The notes: generated by a model not told the origin, from the letters alone. Shown: positions 44,826 to 53,322, counted from the first letter of the stretch. The stretch: DNA of 64,000 nt from Flavobacterium yafengii (GCF_030010375.1 NZ_JASCRY010000004.1:124001-188000); one strand, 5' to 3'. Program-made: numbers and translations.

Positions 44826-45710
44826 TTATTTTTTGAAGGCATAAATCATCCCGGTAATAGAAGTCAAATGTCTGGAGATAATCCTAAAATTATTAGCTAT
44901 TAATATATCCTCCAGCATTTTAGACCCTTTATCATGCCATTCAATTAACAATATATCAATGTCTGCCAGTAAATTTGTATCACTCAATTCTTGAATTATT
45001 TCATATTCTGCCCCTTCACAATCTATTTTCAATACCTTTTTCTGCAATGGATGCTTTGCTAACAAATCAGGAAGTACCTCACTTATATTCTTGATGGCAA
45101 TTTCAATTTCTATTGCATCTTTCTTGTCTATGACAAGACTTGACTCCAATCGTATACCACAATTGCCTTTTGCTTGTGAATTGTACAGCACTTTCTCCAC
45201 TCGGGTAGAACCGCCTAAACCATAATTAAAGGCTTCGATTTTATTAGAATAAGTTTGATTTAATTCCAAATTATAGGATGCTTGATTGTAAGTGGTTAAT
45301 ACAGGTTCAAAGGAATATATTTTATCCACATTTTTGTTTAAAGCAAAAAACAAGGAACTAATACCAATATTCATTCCTATATCAAAGACCACAAAGCTTT
45401 CATTAGATAATAAATTATAATCTTTTTCAATAAAAACTTCCTTAATTATAAAAAATTCTTCAGAAGATTCGACATATAATTGTAAACTATTAAAATGGGC
45501 TAAAACTCCTTCTTTATGACGCTCCAGATGAATCTCTGGGAAATATTTTTTAATTTCAAACAAATAAGAAGCCGATATTAAAACTAAATCATTCCTGTCA
45601 TTTTGAACACCAAAACCTGCTACTAAGTTTTTTAAATATTGTTCTTTTTGGGATATGTTTGAAATTTTGTAACCCAGTTTTTTTAATAATTTATGAGTAT
45701 ATTCTTTCAT
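44826..45710 (-). CDS. FkbM family methyltransferase (paralogue of 42930-43808)
   Basis: 294-aa SAM-dependent methyltransferase. Motif I reads VVFDIGMNIGISSLFF (about residues 107-122); the usual Ala of GAN is Met here. FkbM signature VLKIDCEGAEYEIIQ at about residues 223-237 is intact. Start LLKKLGYKISN and end ITGMIYAFKK match the other paralogue. It begins 86 bp after the ABC permease gene and is followed by the GT2 at 43946. The acceptor is unknown; two similar enzymes may methylate different positions or repeat units. Confidence 0.85.
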   Translation of the reverse strand: MKEYTHKLLKKLGYKISNISQKEQYLKNLVAGFGVQNDRNDLVLISASYLFEIKKYFPEIHLERHKEGVLAHFNSLQLYVESSEEFFIIKEVFIEKDYNLLSNESFVVFDIGMNIGISSLFFALNKNVDKIYSFEPVLTTYNQASYNLELNQTYSNKIEAFNYGLGGSTRVEKVLYNSQAKGNCGIRLESSLVIDKKDAIEIEIAIKNISEVLPDLLAKHPLQKKVLKIDCEGAEYEIIQELSDTNLLADIDILLIEWHDKGSKMLEDILIANNFRIISRHLTSITGMIYAFKK

Positions 45711-45796
45711 TAATCTATTTATTAAATCTTTACTTTATAATTTAAAATCTATTTAAAAACCTAATATAACTTTAAAACAAACGGTCACACTGACTA

Positions 45797-46666
45797 CTAA
45801 ACCGTGTCTATAAAACTCTTCTCTGTCTTATTAAATATGAGCACTCCTACAAAAAATACTACTATGGTTACCAAAAATGTATAACACAATCCCCAAAAGG
45901 AAATGTGTCCTACATTCAACAACATATAACGAGTCGTTTCTATAACATAGGCCAAGGGATTGTACTCTACTAACCATCCATAAGTAGGCAGTTTATCTTT
46001 GATTAAAGCCATAGGATACATTACGGCTGACAAATACATCAACAGTTGCACGCCAAAGCCAATCAGGTTACTGAAATCTCGGTACTTTGTAACCAAGGAT
46101 GAGATTAGCATGCCCAATCCCAATCCTAAAATACCCATCATAACAATCAATAATGGGAAAAACAAAGCAGTAACATTCATTTCAATTGACGCACCTTGAA
46201 TATAATAATAAATATAAAAACAAATGAATATAAAAAACTGAATCCCAAATTTTAACAAATTAGAAACCACGATAGATAGCGGTACAATAATCCGTGGAAA
46301 ATATACTTTACCAAAAATCCCTGCATTACTTCTAAACGTATCAGAAGTGCCATTAAGACAGGCTGTAAAGTAATTCCAAATAGTAATCCCAGCTAAATTA
46401 AACAAAAAAGGAGGTACCGTCCCGGTATCAATCCCAGCCACAGTATTAAAAATAATAGTAAAAGTAATCGAGGTAAACAACGGCTGAATCAAGTACCAAA
46501 GCGGCCCTAAAACCGTTTGTTTATATACAGTAACCACATCTCTCTTTACAAAAAGCAGCAGCAAATCACGGTATTGCCAAACTTCCTTTAGATTAAGTGA
46601 GAAGAATTTATTTTTGGGCGTTATTTCAAACAGCCATGTGGTATTTGTATGTTCGGTTTGGTTCAT
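45797..46666 (-). CDS. wzm: Polysaccharide ABC exporter permease (Wzm/TagG-like)
   Basis: ABC-2 type inner-membrane permease of 289 aa. Six hydrophobic segments are visible and the N-terminal coupling region LKEVWQYRDLLLLFVKRDVVTVYKQTVLGPLWYLIQPL is diagnostic of the Wzm/KpsM/TagG group (split at the R-D-x-x-x-x-Y-K core). It exports lipid-linked glycan made by this locus with the Wzt-like ATPase at 40350. It is the first gene of the minus-strand locus: upstream is a 522-bp spacer with a -7 box at 46780-46787. No Wzx or Wzz is seen. Confidence 0.92.
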   Translation of the reverse strand: MNQTEHTNTTWLFEITPKNKFFSLNLKEVWQYRDLLLLFVKRDVVTVYKQTVLGPLWYLIQPLFTSITFTIIFNTVAGIDTGTVPPFLFNLAGITIWNYFTACLNGTSDTFRSNAGIFGKVYFPRIIVPLSIVVSNLLKFGIQFFIFICFYIYYYIQGASIEMNVTALFFPLLIVMMGILGLGLGMLISSLVTKYRDFSNLIGFGVQLLMYLSAVMYPMALIKDKLPTYGWLVEYNPLAYVIETTRYMLLNVGHISFWGLCYTFLVTIVVFFVGVLIFNKTEKSFIDTV

Positions 46667-47188
46667 GGATTGATGTTAAAACACTGATGTTAATTTGATC
46701 ATCTCGAGCGTGTCATCTCGAGCGCAGTCGAGAAACGAGAGATATTTTATTTTATTAACTAAAGAGTATCATTACGAAGCAAATATAAAAAATTTGCACT
46801 AGGTATTACATTAAAAATTGCGGGTCAGATTAATTTTTTTATCATTTTTATGGATAAGTAACCTATTAGTGTTCGCTATAAAACTATAAACACAAACAGC
46901 CTAACGTATGTACCATAATCAATTAGATAAACTCGCTGTCATACTCAATATTAATTGTAAAAAATGGAGTTCTTAGCCTCACAGTTGGGTTGTATAAATT
47001 TCACCATCCAATTGCTAAAGCAGAGAGCCATTAAAGCAACTTTTCACAGAAAGAATTTTAATTGTAGTTTAAATCCAATATATTTACTTAACAATTAAAC
47101 TAAAATAAAGTTTGTTTGAAGCTATCATTCCGACACTTCGGGAGAACTAACGTTAGCCGCAAACTGCTATCGAAACTTAAAATATATA
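46667..47188. promoter_or_regulatory. 522-bp spacer upstream of the glycan locus
   Basis: Non-coding region between the wzm-like gene and the gene at 47189. On the minus strand it has an exact TAnnTTTG -7 box, TATATTTG, at 46787-46780, about 115 bp before the wzm start; no good -33 element is at the usual distance. The leader between that box and wzm contains the 46699-46738 repeat. The rest (46860-47188) is AT-rich with a CTAACGTTAG palindrome near 47149-47158; I see no gene in it. Confidence 0.4.
46699..46738. repeat. CTCGAG-containing REP-like repeat in the wzm leader
   Basis: Contains two copies of TC(A)TCTCGAGCG followed by CAGTCGAGAAACGAG, that is repeated self-complementary CTCGAG words able to fold into hairpins. 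The GTCATCTCGAGCGCAGTCGAGA core is of a kind that recurs between genes in many Flavobacteria. Because it lies between the probable wzm promoter and its start codon, it would be in the mRNA leader. Confidence 0.6.
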
Positions 47189-47701
47189 ATGGAAAAATAC
47201 TTACGACAATTAATTTCAATAGAATTTGACGACAAAAAGGATGTCTTTAGTGGTTTTCTTATTGATTGGACTGAAGATTGGATTTTATTGAAAAACAATC
47301 CTGTAGATTTTATAATTGATGGCTACACGATATTAAAAAATAAAAATGTAAAGTCAATTATTCAAGACAAGGATCATGAATTCACAGAAAGAGTAATCAA
47401 ACTTAAAGGTTTAAAAACAAGCGCAGAGGAAATAATTCCTCTAAAAGATTTGTACTCAATTATGAATTTTATAGCAACTAAATATGAGATTTTTCAGATT
47501 GCAAAAAAGTCAGATAAAGCGGTTTATCTCGGTAAACTAATAGACCTAAACGAGAAAGAAGTGGTAATAGATTTTTTAGGAACCGAAGGTAAATTTGAGG
47601 GCGAAATGAGTTTTAAGCAAAACAAAATAAGAGTTATAGAATTTGATACTGATTATATTAATTCTTTAAAACTAATTGTTGACGAAGAAAAGAAAAAGTA
47701 A
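47189..47701 (+). CDS. Hypothetical protein with two similar beta-rich halves
   Basis: 170 aa, family not recognised. No signal peptide or transmembrane helix. Residues about 1-55 (LISIEFDDKKDVFSGFLIDWTEDWILLKNN...GYTILKNKNVKSI) and about 100-160 (KAVYLGKLIDLNEKEVVIDFLGTEG...KIRVIEFDTDYINSL) have the same strand pattern: a short helix or strand, 'GxLIDxxEdxV/Ix', then a strand ending in an 'I..I/V' position before a polar turn. This resembles two SH3/Sm-like barrels in tandem, but that is only a pattern reading. It is isolated, on the opposite strand from its neighbours. Confidence 0.6.
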   Translation: MEKYLRQLISIEFDDKKDVFSGFLIDWTEDWILLKNNPVDFIIDGYTILKNKNVKSIIQDKDHEFTERVIKLKGLKTSAEEIIPLKDLYSIMNFIATKYEIFQIAKKSDKAVYLGKLIDLNEKEVVIDFLGTEGKFEGEMSFKQNKIRVIEFDTDYINSLKLIVDEEKKK

Positions 47702-48074
47702 TTGACTGCTCCTAACAGGCTTAGCTATCCTTTTTAATCATTATGTTCGTAAAGCAACCCGATGGCGCAGAAAAGCATTCAGTAACTGTCAATAAAAAAG
47801 TACTGCCACAGCCGATTGTATAACACGCACGGCTTGGGAGTAACATGAAAATTCATCTTAATAATTTATAAAAAAACATTCAGGCTTGAAATCGAAGATT
47901 CATGGATACCAAAAAACAATAATAACCCATAACTATTTTTTTGTTTCTTTTGAAATCGAAGATTCACGAACTCCAATAAATTATGAACTGGTGAGTAGTC
48001 AAGACAAAAGAAAAAAAGGCTCTTCATCTACAAAACAGTTAAAAAGAGTAATGCCTTTTTCCTTTATTTATTCA
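47702..48074. repeat. Spacer with a 17-bp direct repeat
   Basis: Non-coding stretch of 373 bp. It holds two copies of TTGAAATCGAAGATTCA, at 47886-47902 and 47950-47966, 64 bp apart. A small plus-strand open frame passes through both copies but overlaps the lipoprotein gene and has no family likeness, so I do not call it a gene. I see no terminator of good quality after the hypothetical gene. Confidence 0.5.
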
Positions 48075-48557
48075 TCATTTAGCCTCGCAGTCAACAGTTA
48101 TAAATTTAAATTTTACACGTTCAAAATCTATAGGTGAGCCTTTAACAAAATAAGAAGCACCCATAGTGGTTTGTATTTTTCCATTCCCTAAAATAAGTTC
48201 GTTCCCTCGCTTTAGAAATGCCATTGGATTTTTATATGTTATTTTTTCATTAGCGCCCTGAATAAAGGTGTAGCTGGCAAATAATGTATCTCCATGGAAT
48301 TCTCCGGCTATTTTCCCCACCTTTTTTGGCATATTAAAAAATTTCATCACCATATCGCCGCTTATTTTTCCGTTTTTTAAAGTATTCATTTTTAAATCAA
48401 TAGTATCTTGTTCATACAGCGCTTTATAGCATTGGACACTTATTGGTTTTTCAGTCTGGACTTGGTTAGCTTTACCGACTTTTGGGTCTTCATTTTTTTT
48501 ACAGCTTAGAAATCCTACACAAGCAAACAGCAAACAAAAAAAACATAGATTTTTCAT
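48075..48557 (-). CDS. Small lipoprotein of unknown function
   Basis: 160-aa secreted lipoprotein. The N-terminus MKNLCFFCLLFACVGFLSC is a type II signal peptide ending in a lipobox with the acceptor Cys at residue 19, followed by KKNEDPK; a charged stretch directly after the Cys is common in exported Bacteroidota lipoproteins. The mature part is beta-rich with repeated small-barrel-like segments (KISGDMVMKFFNMPKKVGKIAGEFHGDTLFASYTF is one, broken at each turn). No family recognised. It stands alone between two spacers of about 300 bp and is probably monocistronic. Confidence 0.7.
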   Translation of the reverse strand: MKNLCFFCLLFACVGFLSCKKNEDPKVGKANQVQTEKPISVQCYKALYEQDTIDLKMNTLKNGKISGDMVMKFFNMPKKVGKIAGEFHGDTLFASYTFIQGANEKITYKNPMAFLKRGNELILGNGKIQTTMGASYFVKGSPIDFERVKFKFITVDCEAK

Positions 48558-48855
48558 AATAGTAAATATTTAGTTTAATGATTCAAATAATAACTATTGC
48601 TAATTTACGCATAAATAGTGTATCGTAGCACAGCTTTAGTGCTATTTAAATTACAAAAACCCTTTAAATATAATTATACATAACGTCAGTTCGAGTAATT
48701 TTCTCTTGAAGCCTCGGGAAGAAAATTATAATTAAAACATAATGACACCCAACGGGTTAAACAATACTATTCTAACACAATAGTTATTTCTTTTTTGGTT
48801 TCTTCATACGCTGCAAGAACAATAATACTGATCTGTTTAAAATTCTCAACAAAGG
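48558..48855. repeat. Spacer with REP-like element
   Basis: 298-bp spacer between the acyl-CoA dehydrogenase and lipoprotein genes. It contains CGTCAGTTCGAGT (48684-48696) and, 50 bp on, ACACCCAACGG (48745-48755). The same two words frame the repeat element after nagB (59430-59583), so this is a second, shorter copy of that dispersed element. Between them is an AATTTTCT / AGAAAATT inverted repeat that could form a hairpin. Confidence 0.55.
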
Positions 48856-50022
48856 TCAAAAATCTTTAAACAATCCACGTGCAATGACTATTTTCATAAT
48901 TTCATTCGTTCCGGCATAAATACGTGCCACACGGTTATCGGCGTACATACGTGCAATTGGATAGTCCCACATATAACCATAACCACCAAATAATTGCAAA
49001 CATTCATCAACGACGTGTCCGCACATGTCGGTTGCCGAATATTTAATCATCGAAGCACTTTCAGTGGTTAATGTATGATCAACTAATAATTCGATACATC
49101 GATCTAAAAAAGCCTGATGTATTTGCATTTGAGTAGTACATTCCACAAGTTTAAATTGGGTATTTTGAAATCCTGAAATAGGAGTCTCAAAAGCGGTTCG
49201 TTGCTTTGTATAAGCGATGGTGTTTTCGATGGCGCCTTCAGCAGTAGCAACCGCCATAATCCCAACTGTCAATCGTTCCCGAGCCAATTCCTGCATCATA
49301 ATTTTAAAGCCTGCTTTTTCGTCTCCAAGTCTGTTCTCCTTTGGAACTTTTACATTATCGAAAAACAATTCTGCAGTATCTTGAGATTTCATTCCTATTT
49401 TTTTGAAGGGAACCCCTTTATGAAACCCTTCCATTGTTGATTCTAAAATAAGTAGGGTTACGCCTTCTTCATCCGTATTGTGATTGGTTTTTACCGCCAC
49501 TATAGCCATATCACACATAAAACCATTAGTTATAAAAGTCTTTTGACCATTTACCAGATAATGATCCCCTTTATCTTCGGCCGTTGTCCGAAGTGCTTTC
49601 AAATCACTCCCGCAATTAGGCTCTGTCATTCCTATAGCAGTAATGATTTCTCCTTTGGCCATTAGCGGTAAATACTTTTGCTTTTGTGCTTCAGTTCCAT
49701 AATACAATAAATAAGGCGCTACAATATCAGAATGCAACGAAAACCCGGGACCGGTTATTCCTTTTTTGGCAAACGCTTCAATTAGCAAGGCATTAAAAGT
49801 AAAATCCAATCCTCCGCCTCCATAAATTTCTGGCATATCCAAACACAATAATCCTAATTCCCCCGCTCGTTTCCATATTTCACGGGATACCATACCGTTT
49901 TTCTCCCATTCATCTAAATGCTCCATAATATCATTTGAAATGAATTCTTGAATCATCTCTTGCATCATCTTATGCTCTTCAGTGGCATAAATCTTTCGTT
50001 CCATTAATACGTTTTGTAGCAT
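48856..50022 (-). CDS. Acyl-CoA dehydrogenase family protein
   Basis: FAD-dependent enzyme that desaturates acyl-CoA, 388 aa. The ACAD signatures are present: ITAIGMTEPNCGSDLKAL, GQKTFITNG, KIGMKSQDTAELFFDNVKVP, the ARERL helix followed by AIAYTKQRTAF-like residues, and QLFGGYGYMWDYPIARMYADNRVARIYAGTNEIMK. In the last motif the position of the MCAD catalytic Glu is Ala (YAGT), as in the long-chain/isovaleryl branch where the base lies elsewhere, so it is probably active. The start may be Met1 or Met7. It is isolated from beta-oxidation genes in this window. Confidence 0.88.
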   Translation of the reverse strand: MLQNVLMERKIYATEEHKMMQEMIQEFISNDIMEHLDEWEKNGMVSREIWKRAGELGLLCLDMPEIYGGGGLDFTFNALLIEAFAKKGITGPGFSLHSDIVAPYLLYYGTEAQKQKYLPLMAKGEIITAIGMTEPNCGSDLKALRTTAEDKGDHYLVNGQKTFITNGFMCDMAIVAVKTNHNTDEEGVTLLILESTMEGFHKGVPFKKIGMKSQDTAELFFDNVKVPKENRLGDEKAGFKIMMQELARERLTVGIMAVATAEGAIENTIAYTKQRTAFETPISGFQNTQFKLVECTTQMQIHQAFLDRCIELLVDHTLTTESASMIKYSATDMCGHVVDECLQLFGGYGYMWDYPIARMYADNRVARIYAGTNEIMKIVIARGLFKDF

Positions 50023-50388
50023 TTTTTATCATTTTTAGATTAGAGAATGCTTGTACTGATTCCGTCATTGGAAAAACTCAAGGGGATAGTAATATACAGC
50101 AATCTTGCGAACAATTTTTGTTTTCTAAAGTTACATATTTTTTGTTTTCAAAAATGCTTCAAAAAATAAATCACAAGTTGTGTTTTGTTCTGAAATAACT
50201 CCTTATAGAAAATTATGCCCGTGAGTGAGTAAAAAGCGAGTAACAGCGCAGTTCAAGAACAATCCCATTTCAAATAAGATCAATGGCACAAATCATTTGC
50301 AACAGTTGATACCAGCTGGGCATTTGATTATTCATTCTTTACAACCGTGATTTCGTTCTCAAATTTAAATGTAGTGCATGTACAATAG
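50023..50388. other. 366-bp spacer without recognised content
   Basis: AT-rich stretch between the acyl-CoA dehydrogenase and DUF4256 genes. No open frame, TAnnTTTG promoter match, terminator hairpin with T-tract or repeat of more than 12 bp was found by eye. It must hold the promoter of the acyl-CoA dehydrogenase, but I cannot place it. Confidence 0.5.
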
Positions 50389-50964
50389 TTAAACCCTTAG
50401 CGAGCCACGAAATGCTCTGGCTGCATAGTAGGATTCTGCACCGTTATGATACACGAATACAGTGCCATAGCGGTAATCGCAAAAGAGTGCGCCGCCTAGT
50501 TTTCTAATCTCAGAAGGTGTTTTGACCCAGCTCGATGTTTTAGTATCAAAATTTCCAAGTTGCTGTAACTCTCGATACTGCGCTGCAGTTAAAAGTTCGA
50601 TGCCCATGGCATCAGCCATACCAGTAGCGCTCGTTGAAGGTTTATGTTCTTTTCTTGACTCCAGCGCTTCGGGATCGTAACAAATACTTCTGCGACTTTT
50701 AGGACTTTCTGCTGAACAATCATAAAAAACATACTGATCCGTCTCTTTATCATAACCCACAACATCAGGTTCACCTCCGGTTCTTTCCATTTCATGGAGC
50801 GACCACAATCTTTCAGTCCCGAAGTTTTGGGAGGCATCTAGCTTTGCTTGTACTTTAGCCCATTCAATACCTTCGTGGCGGTTCCTGTTTTTCTCAAAAC
50901 GGCTTTCTAATACGTTGAGTAATGCGGAACGTTGTTCTGTCGACAACTCTTTTTTATTTCCCAT
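50389..50964 (-). CDS. DUF4256 family protein
   Basis: 191-aa cytoplasmic protein of a widespread small family with unknown function. Recognisable family segments are LLNVLESRFEKNRNRHEGIEW, LWSLHEMERTGGEPDVV, YVFYDCSAESPKSRRSICYD, MADAMGIELLTAAQYRELQQLG, and GGALFCDYRYGTVFVYHNGAESYYAARAFRGSL. The length is normal. Conserved His, Glu, Asp and Cys residues look enzyme-like, but no reaction is known. It stands alone, 366 bp from the acyl-CoA dehydrogenase and 256 bp from the membrane protein gene; neighbours give no hint. Confidence 0.85.
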   Translation of the reverse strand: MGNKKELSTEQRSALLNVLESRFEKNRNRHEGIEWAKVQAKLDASQNFGTERLWSLHEMERTGGEPDVVGYDKETDQYVFYDCSAESPKSRRSICYDPEALESRKEHKPSTSATGMADAMGIELLTAAQYRELQQLGNFDTKTSSWVKTPSEIRKLGGALFCDYRYGTVFVYHNGAESYYAARAFRGSLRV

Positions 50965-51220
50965 TGTGATAATGTGTTATTTTAATTGACGTACAATAAT
51001 CGTGTAATTGATTTTCCATTTCGCGCTGCCCTATTTTTTAATCTCGTTGTCAATATCTCCGCTAGAACGGCAGCTTGACAACAGGAGTAAAATTCTTTCG
51101 GAGCGGAAAGATAGAAAAAAATTGGATCTAGAATCCAAAAAACCAGTATCAGACTAAAGGCTACAGCAAAGATTGTCGAAGCGATAATTCCGAAATATCA
51201 GTATCATATTGTTTTTGAAT

Positions 51221-51640
51221 TTAATTTCTCTTCACAACTAAGCTACCGGCAAAATAAGCCATCGGAATATAAGCTCCCACTAGGTCAACAACAGTAAACC
51301 AATTGGGTGAAGGAAGCATGAAAACACTGGCTATACCTCCCAACAGGAAAAAGACACCAATGCTGAGCGCAAGTTTCATTTTATGGGTTCCAGCTAGTAA
51401 AGCTGCCAGAAATGCTCCCACAAAAGTCCCTAGTGCATGAGCTAAAAACGGAAAAATAAAATGCTTGGATTGGAATAAATGCATGGATGCTTTCAAACCT
51501 TCTGTAGTGGTAACATCAGCACCATCTGGCGGAGCTATGATGGAACCACTAATCAGGATAATTCCCATATTCACTAAACTGCCAATGATAATTCCGACAA
51601 GGATCGCTAAAATGTTTTTAATGATTGGATTCATACTCAT
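51221..51640 (-). CDS. Small integral membrane protein, unknown function
   Basis: 139 aa with four transmembrane segments (about residues 8-32, 60-83, 88-108 and 115-135). The first loop contains APPDGADVTTTEGLKA and the second helix AHALGTFVGAFLAALLAG. The pattern is familiar from hypothetical membrane proteins in Bacteroidota. No catalytic motif is apparent. Start may be Met1 or Met3. Flanked by spacers of about 120 and 256 bp, probably monocistronic. Confidence 0.65.
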   Translation of the reverse strand: MSMNPIIKNILAILVGIIIGSLVNMGIILISGSIIAPPDGADVTTTEGLKASMHLFQSKHFIFPFLAHALGTFVGAFLAALLAGTHKMKLALSIGVFFLLGGIASVFMLPSPNWFTVVDLVGAYIPMAYFAGSLVVKRN

Positions 51641-51758
51641 TTTTTTTAGTTATTAAGTTTGATGTACTCTATAGTTCATTTCTTGTCAATCGTACGACTT
51701 GGTTGCCTATAACATCACCGTGCTCCAAATCATTTGTAACAACTATCAACACTACTTT

Positions 51759-52127
51759 TTATAGCTTTTTCATTAAAAACTCACCTAAACCCATTTTTAA
51801 TAATAAACGGTTCCCTGTTAATTCAAGAATGATAAACTCGTATTTTTCTTTTCCTGTGTTTAAAACTATCGATTTTGAATTAGTGGAAAGCAACCAATTT
51901 CCATTCATATTTTCTCCAAAAGCAAAAGCAACGAAGTCACCATTGGGTCTAAACTCAAAGGTCATTTTATTAATTATATCTGATTTCAAGGTTTTTCTGC
52001 CAAGGTCGTCTATACCTTTATTCAACGCTTCTTTGAAAATCCATTTTCCTTCTAATAGTTTAGAATTTTGCGCATTTGAAGTTGTGTAAAATCCAATAAA
52101 GAAAAATAATGTAATTAATTTAAGCAT
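51759..52127 (-). CDS. Small secreted lipocalin-like protein
   Basis: 122 aa with a Sec signal peptide (MLKLITLFFFIGFYTTSNA, cleavage before Q). The mature part starts SKLLEGKWIFKEAL and has MTFEFRPNGDFVAFAFGENMNGNWLLS and ILELTGNRLLLKM, the 'GxW ... FxxNG ... GxW' pattern of the small lipocalin-like/DUF5004-type beta-barrel proteins of Bacteroidota. Role unknown, perhaps ligand binding in the periplasm. It lies between the membrane protein and the LacI-type regulator without obvious operon links. Confidence 0.65.
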   Translation of the reverse strand: MLKLITLFFFIGFYTTSNAQNSKLLEGKWIFKEALNKGIDDLGRKTLKSDIINKMTFEFRPNGDFVAFAFGENMNGNWLLSTNSKSIVLNTGKEKYEFIILELTGNRLLLKMGLGEFLMKKL

Positions 52128-52275
52128 GCCTTTTGATTTAATGTTAAATACTATTCAACCTATAAATGATACAATCGTAAATTATTTTTGGGGTTTACTT
52201 TATTACTGCTAGCGCTAGCATAGAAACCCCTAATTTTATAGCATTGTTTTGAGGATTGAATGTAAAGAAGTAAAA

Positions 52276-53316
52276 CTATACCATATAATACTCCGCATTT
52301 TCTGCGTTCACAATATCAATCGGTAAAAGAATCATTTCTGGAATTTCTTTCTGAAAGAGAAAATGTTCCACCAAAGAAGTTATTCCCAGATACGCTTGTC
52401 TTTTCTGATTTTGATGAATCATAAAATCAATTACGCCTTGATTCAAATAAGTAACATTTTCATCTATTAAATCATACCCGACAACTCTAATTTTTTTACT
52501 TTTAAAATCACTAATTATTTTAGCGATTTGATACGCTTTAGAGGTAGTAACAAAAATTCCTGTGACCTCCGGGTTTTCATTCAGGAAAGTATTGAAACTA
52601 ATTTCAACATTTGGATTTTTTAATTTTAAAGTGGTAATAGTATATGCTGAATTTTCTTTCTCATCAAAATAAGTTCTAAAACCCCGTTCTTTTTCCTGCA
52701 TGTGAATTGCATTTTTGTAGGTTTCATCAATATGAACAATAGCAATTTGACCATTACCGGTAATCGAATCTATTAATTTTGCTGCCACTCGCCCACTTCG
52801 GAATAAATCCTGACCAACGAAACTTTTCACAAAACTGGATTCGACTTGGTTATTAAAAGTATTCACAATAATGTTCAAGGAATGGTATTTTTCAATAACA
52901 TCTACAGTTTCTTTATGGAATAAAGGCGCTAGCAAAACGGCATCGGGAGATAATTTTAATACGGCTTCATTCGTTTTTAAAAAGGATTTCTTTTTTTCCG
53001 GATTAAAATAAAAGGTTTCAATAACCAAATTATAGGCTTTGAATTCTTTCACCGCATCATCAATACCATTCAGGCAAGGACGCCAATACGGATCAATTTC
53101 GGGATCTGGAAGCAGAATACAAATACGATAAATTTTATTGTTCTTTAAATTCCTGGCAATAAGATTTGGTTCGTAGTCAATTACTTTTAAAACTTCATTA
53201 ACTTTATCCAAAGCTGCTGGTGACACTTTTCCTCTTTTATGCAAGACTCTGTCAACAGTCCCTTTCGAAACGCCGGCTAATTTAGCAATATCCTTTATTG
53301 TATATTTTTTATCCAT
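52276..53316 (-). CDS. LacI-family transcriptional regulator
   Basis: 346 aa with an N-terminal LacI helix-turn-helix (MDKKYTIKDIAKLAGVSKGTVDRVLH, hinge helix NLIARNLK at about residues 48-55) and a periplasmic-binding-protein-like sensor domain (RICILLPDPEIDPYW onwards, DAVLLAPLFHKETVD, GIFVTTSKAYQIAK, VVGYDLIDENV). A TTG nine bases further upstream is in frame but the ATG at 53316 gives the canonical start. It faces the kinase-nucleotidyltransferase-permease-nagB operon, so it probably controls that operon and itself. The ligand is likely a HexNAc derivative, by context only. Confidence 0.9.
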   Translation of the reverse strand: MDKKYTIKDIAKLAGVSKGTVDRVLHKRGKVSPAALDKVNEVLKVIDYEPNLIARNLKNNKIYRICILLPDPEIDPYWRPCLNGIDDAVKEFKAYNLVIETFYFNPEKKKSFLKTNEAVLKLSPDAVLLAPLFHKETVDVIEKYHSLNIIVNTFNNQVESSFVKSFVGQDLFRSGRVAAKLIDSITGNGQIAIVHIDETYKNAIHMQEKERGFRTYFDEKENSAYTITTLKLKNPNVEISFNTFLNENPEVTGIFVTTSKAYQIAKIISDFKSKKIRVVGYDLIDENVTYLNQGVIDFMIHQNQKRQAYLGITSLVEHFLFQKEIPEMILLPIDIVNAENAEYYMV

Positions 53317-53322
53317 AATGAG

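Noticed and set aside
35029..45710. CRISPR-like repeat array suspected from the recurring GTTGTAACAGGGAACTATGATGG word
   Set aside because: The copies lie at the 5' ends of three paralogous glycosyltransferase genes and encode the conserved IIVPCYNQ segment; they are kilobases apart and not an array.
47140..47850. Integron-like gene cassette around the hypothetical gene (CTAACGTTAG before it, TCCTAACAGG and GTATAACACGC after it)
   Set aside because: The words recall attC ends, but no paired R'/R'' boxes with the right spacing are present and no integrase gene is in the window.
47886..48137. 83-residue open frame on the plus strand
   Set aside because: It runs through a direct repeat and overlaps the 3' end of the lipoprotein gene; no family or start signal.
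51625..52089. 154-residue open frame on the plus strand
   Set aside because: Antisense to the small secreted lipocalin-like gene, which has a clear signal peptide and family pattern.
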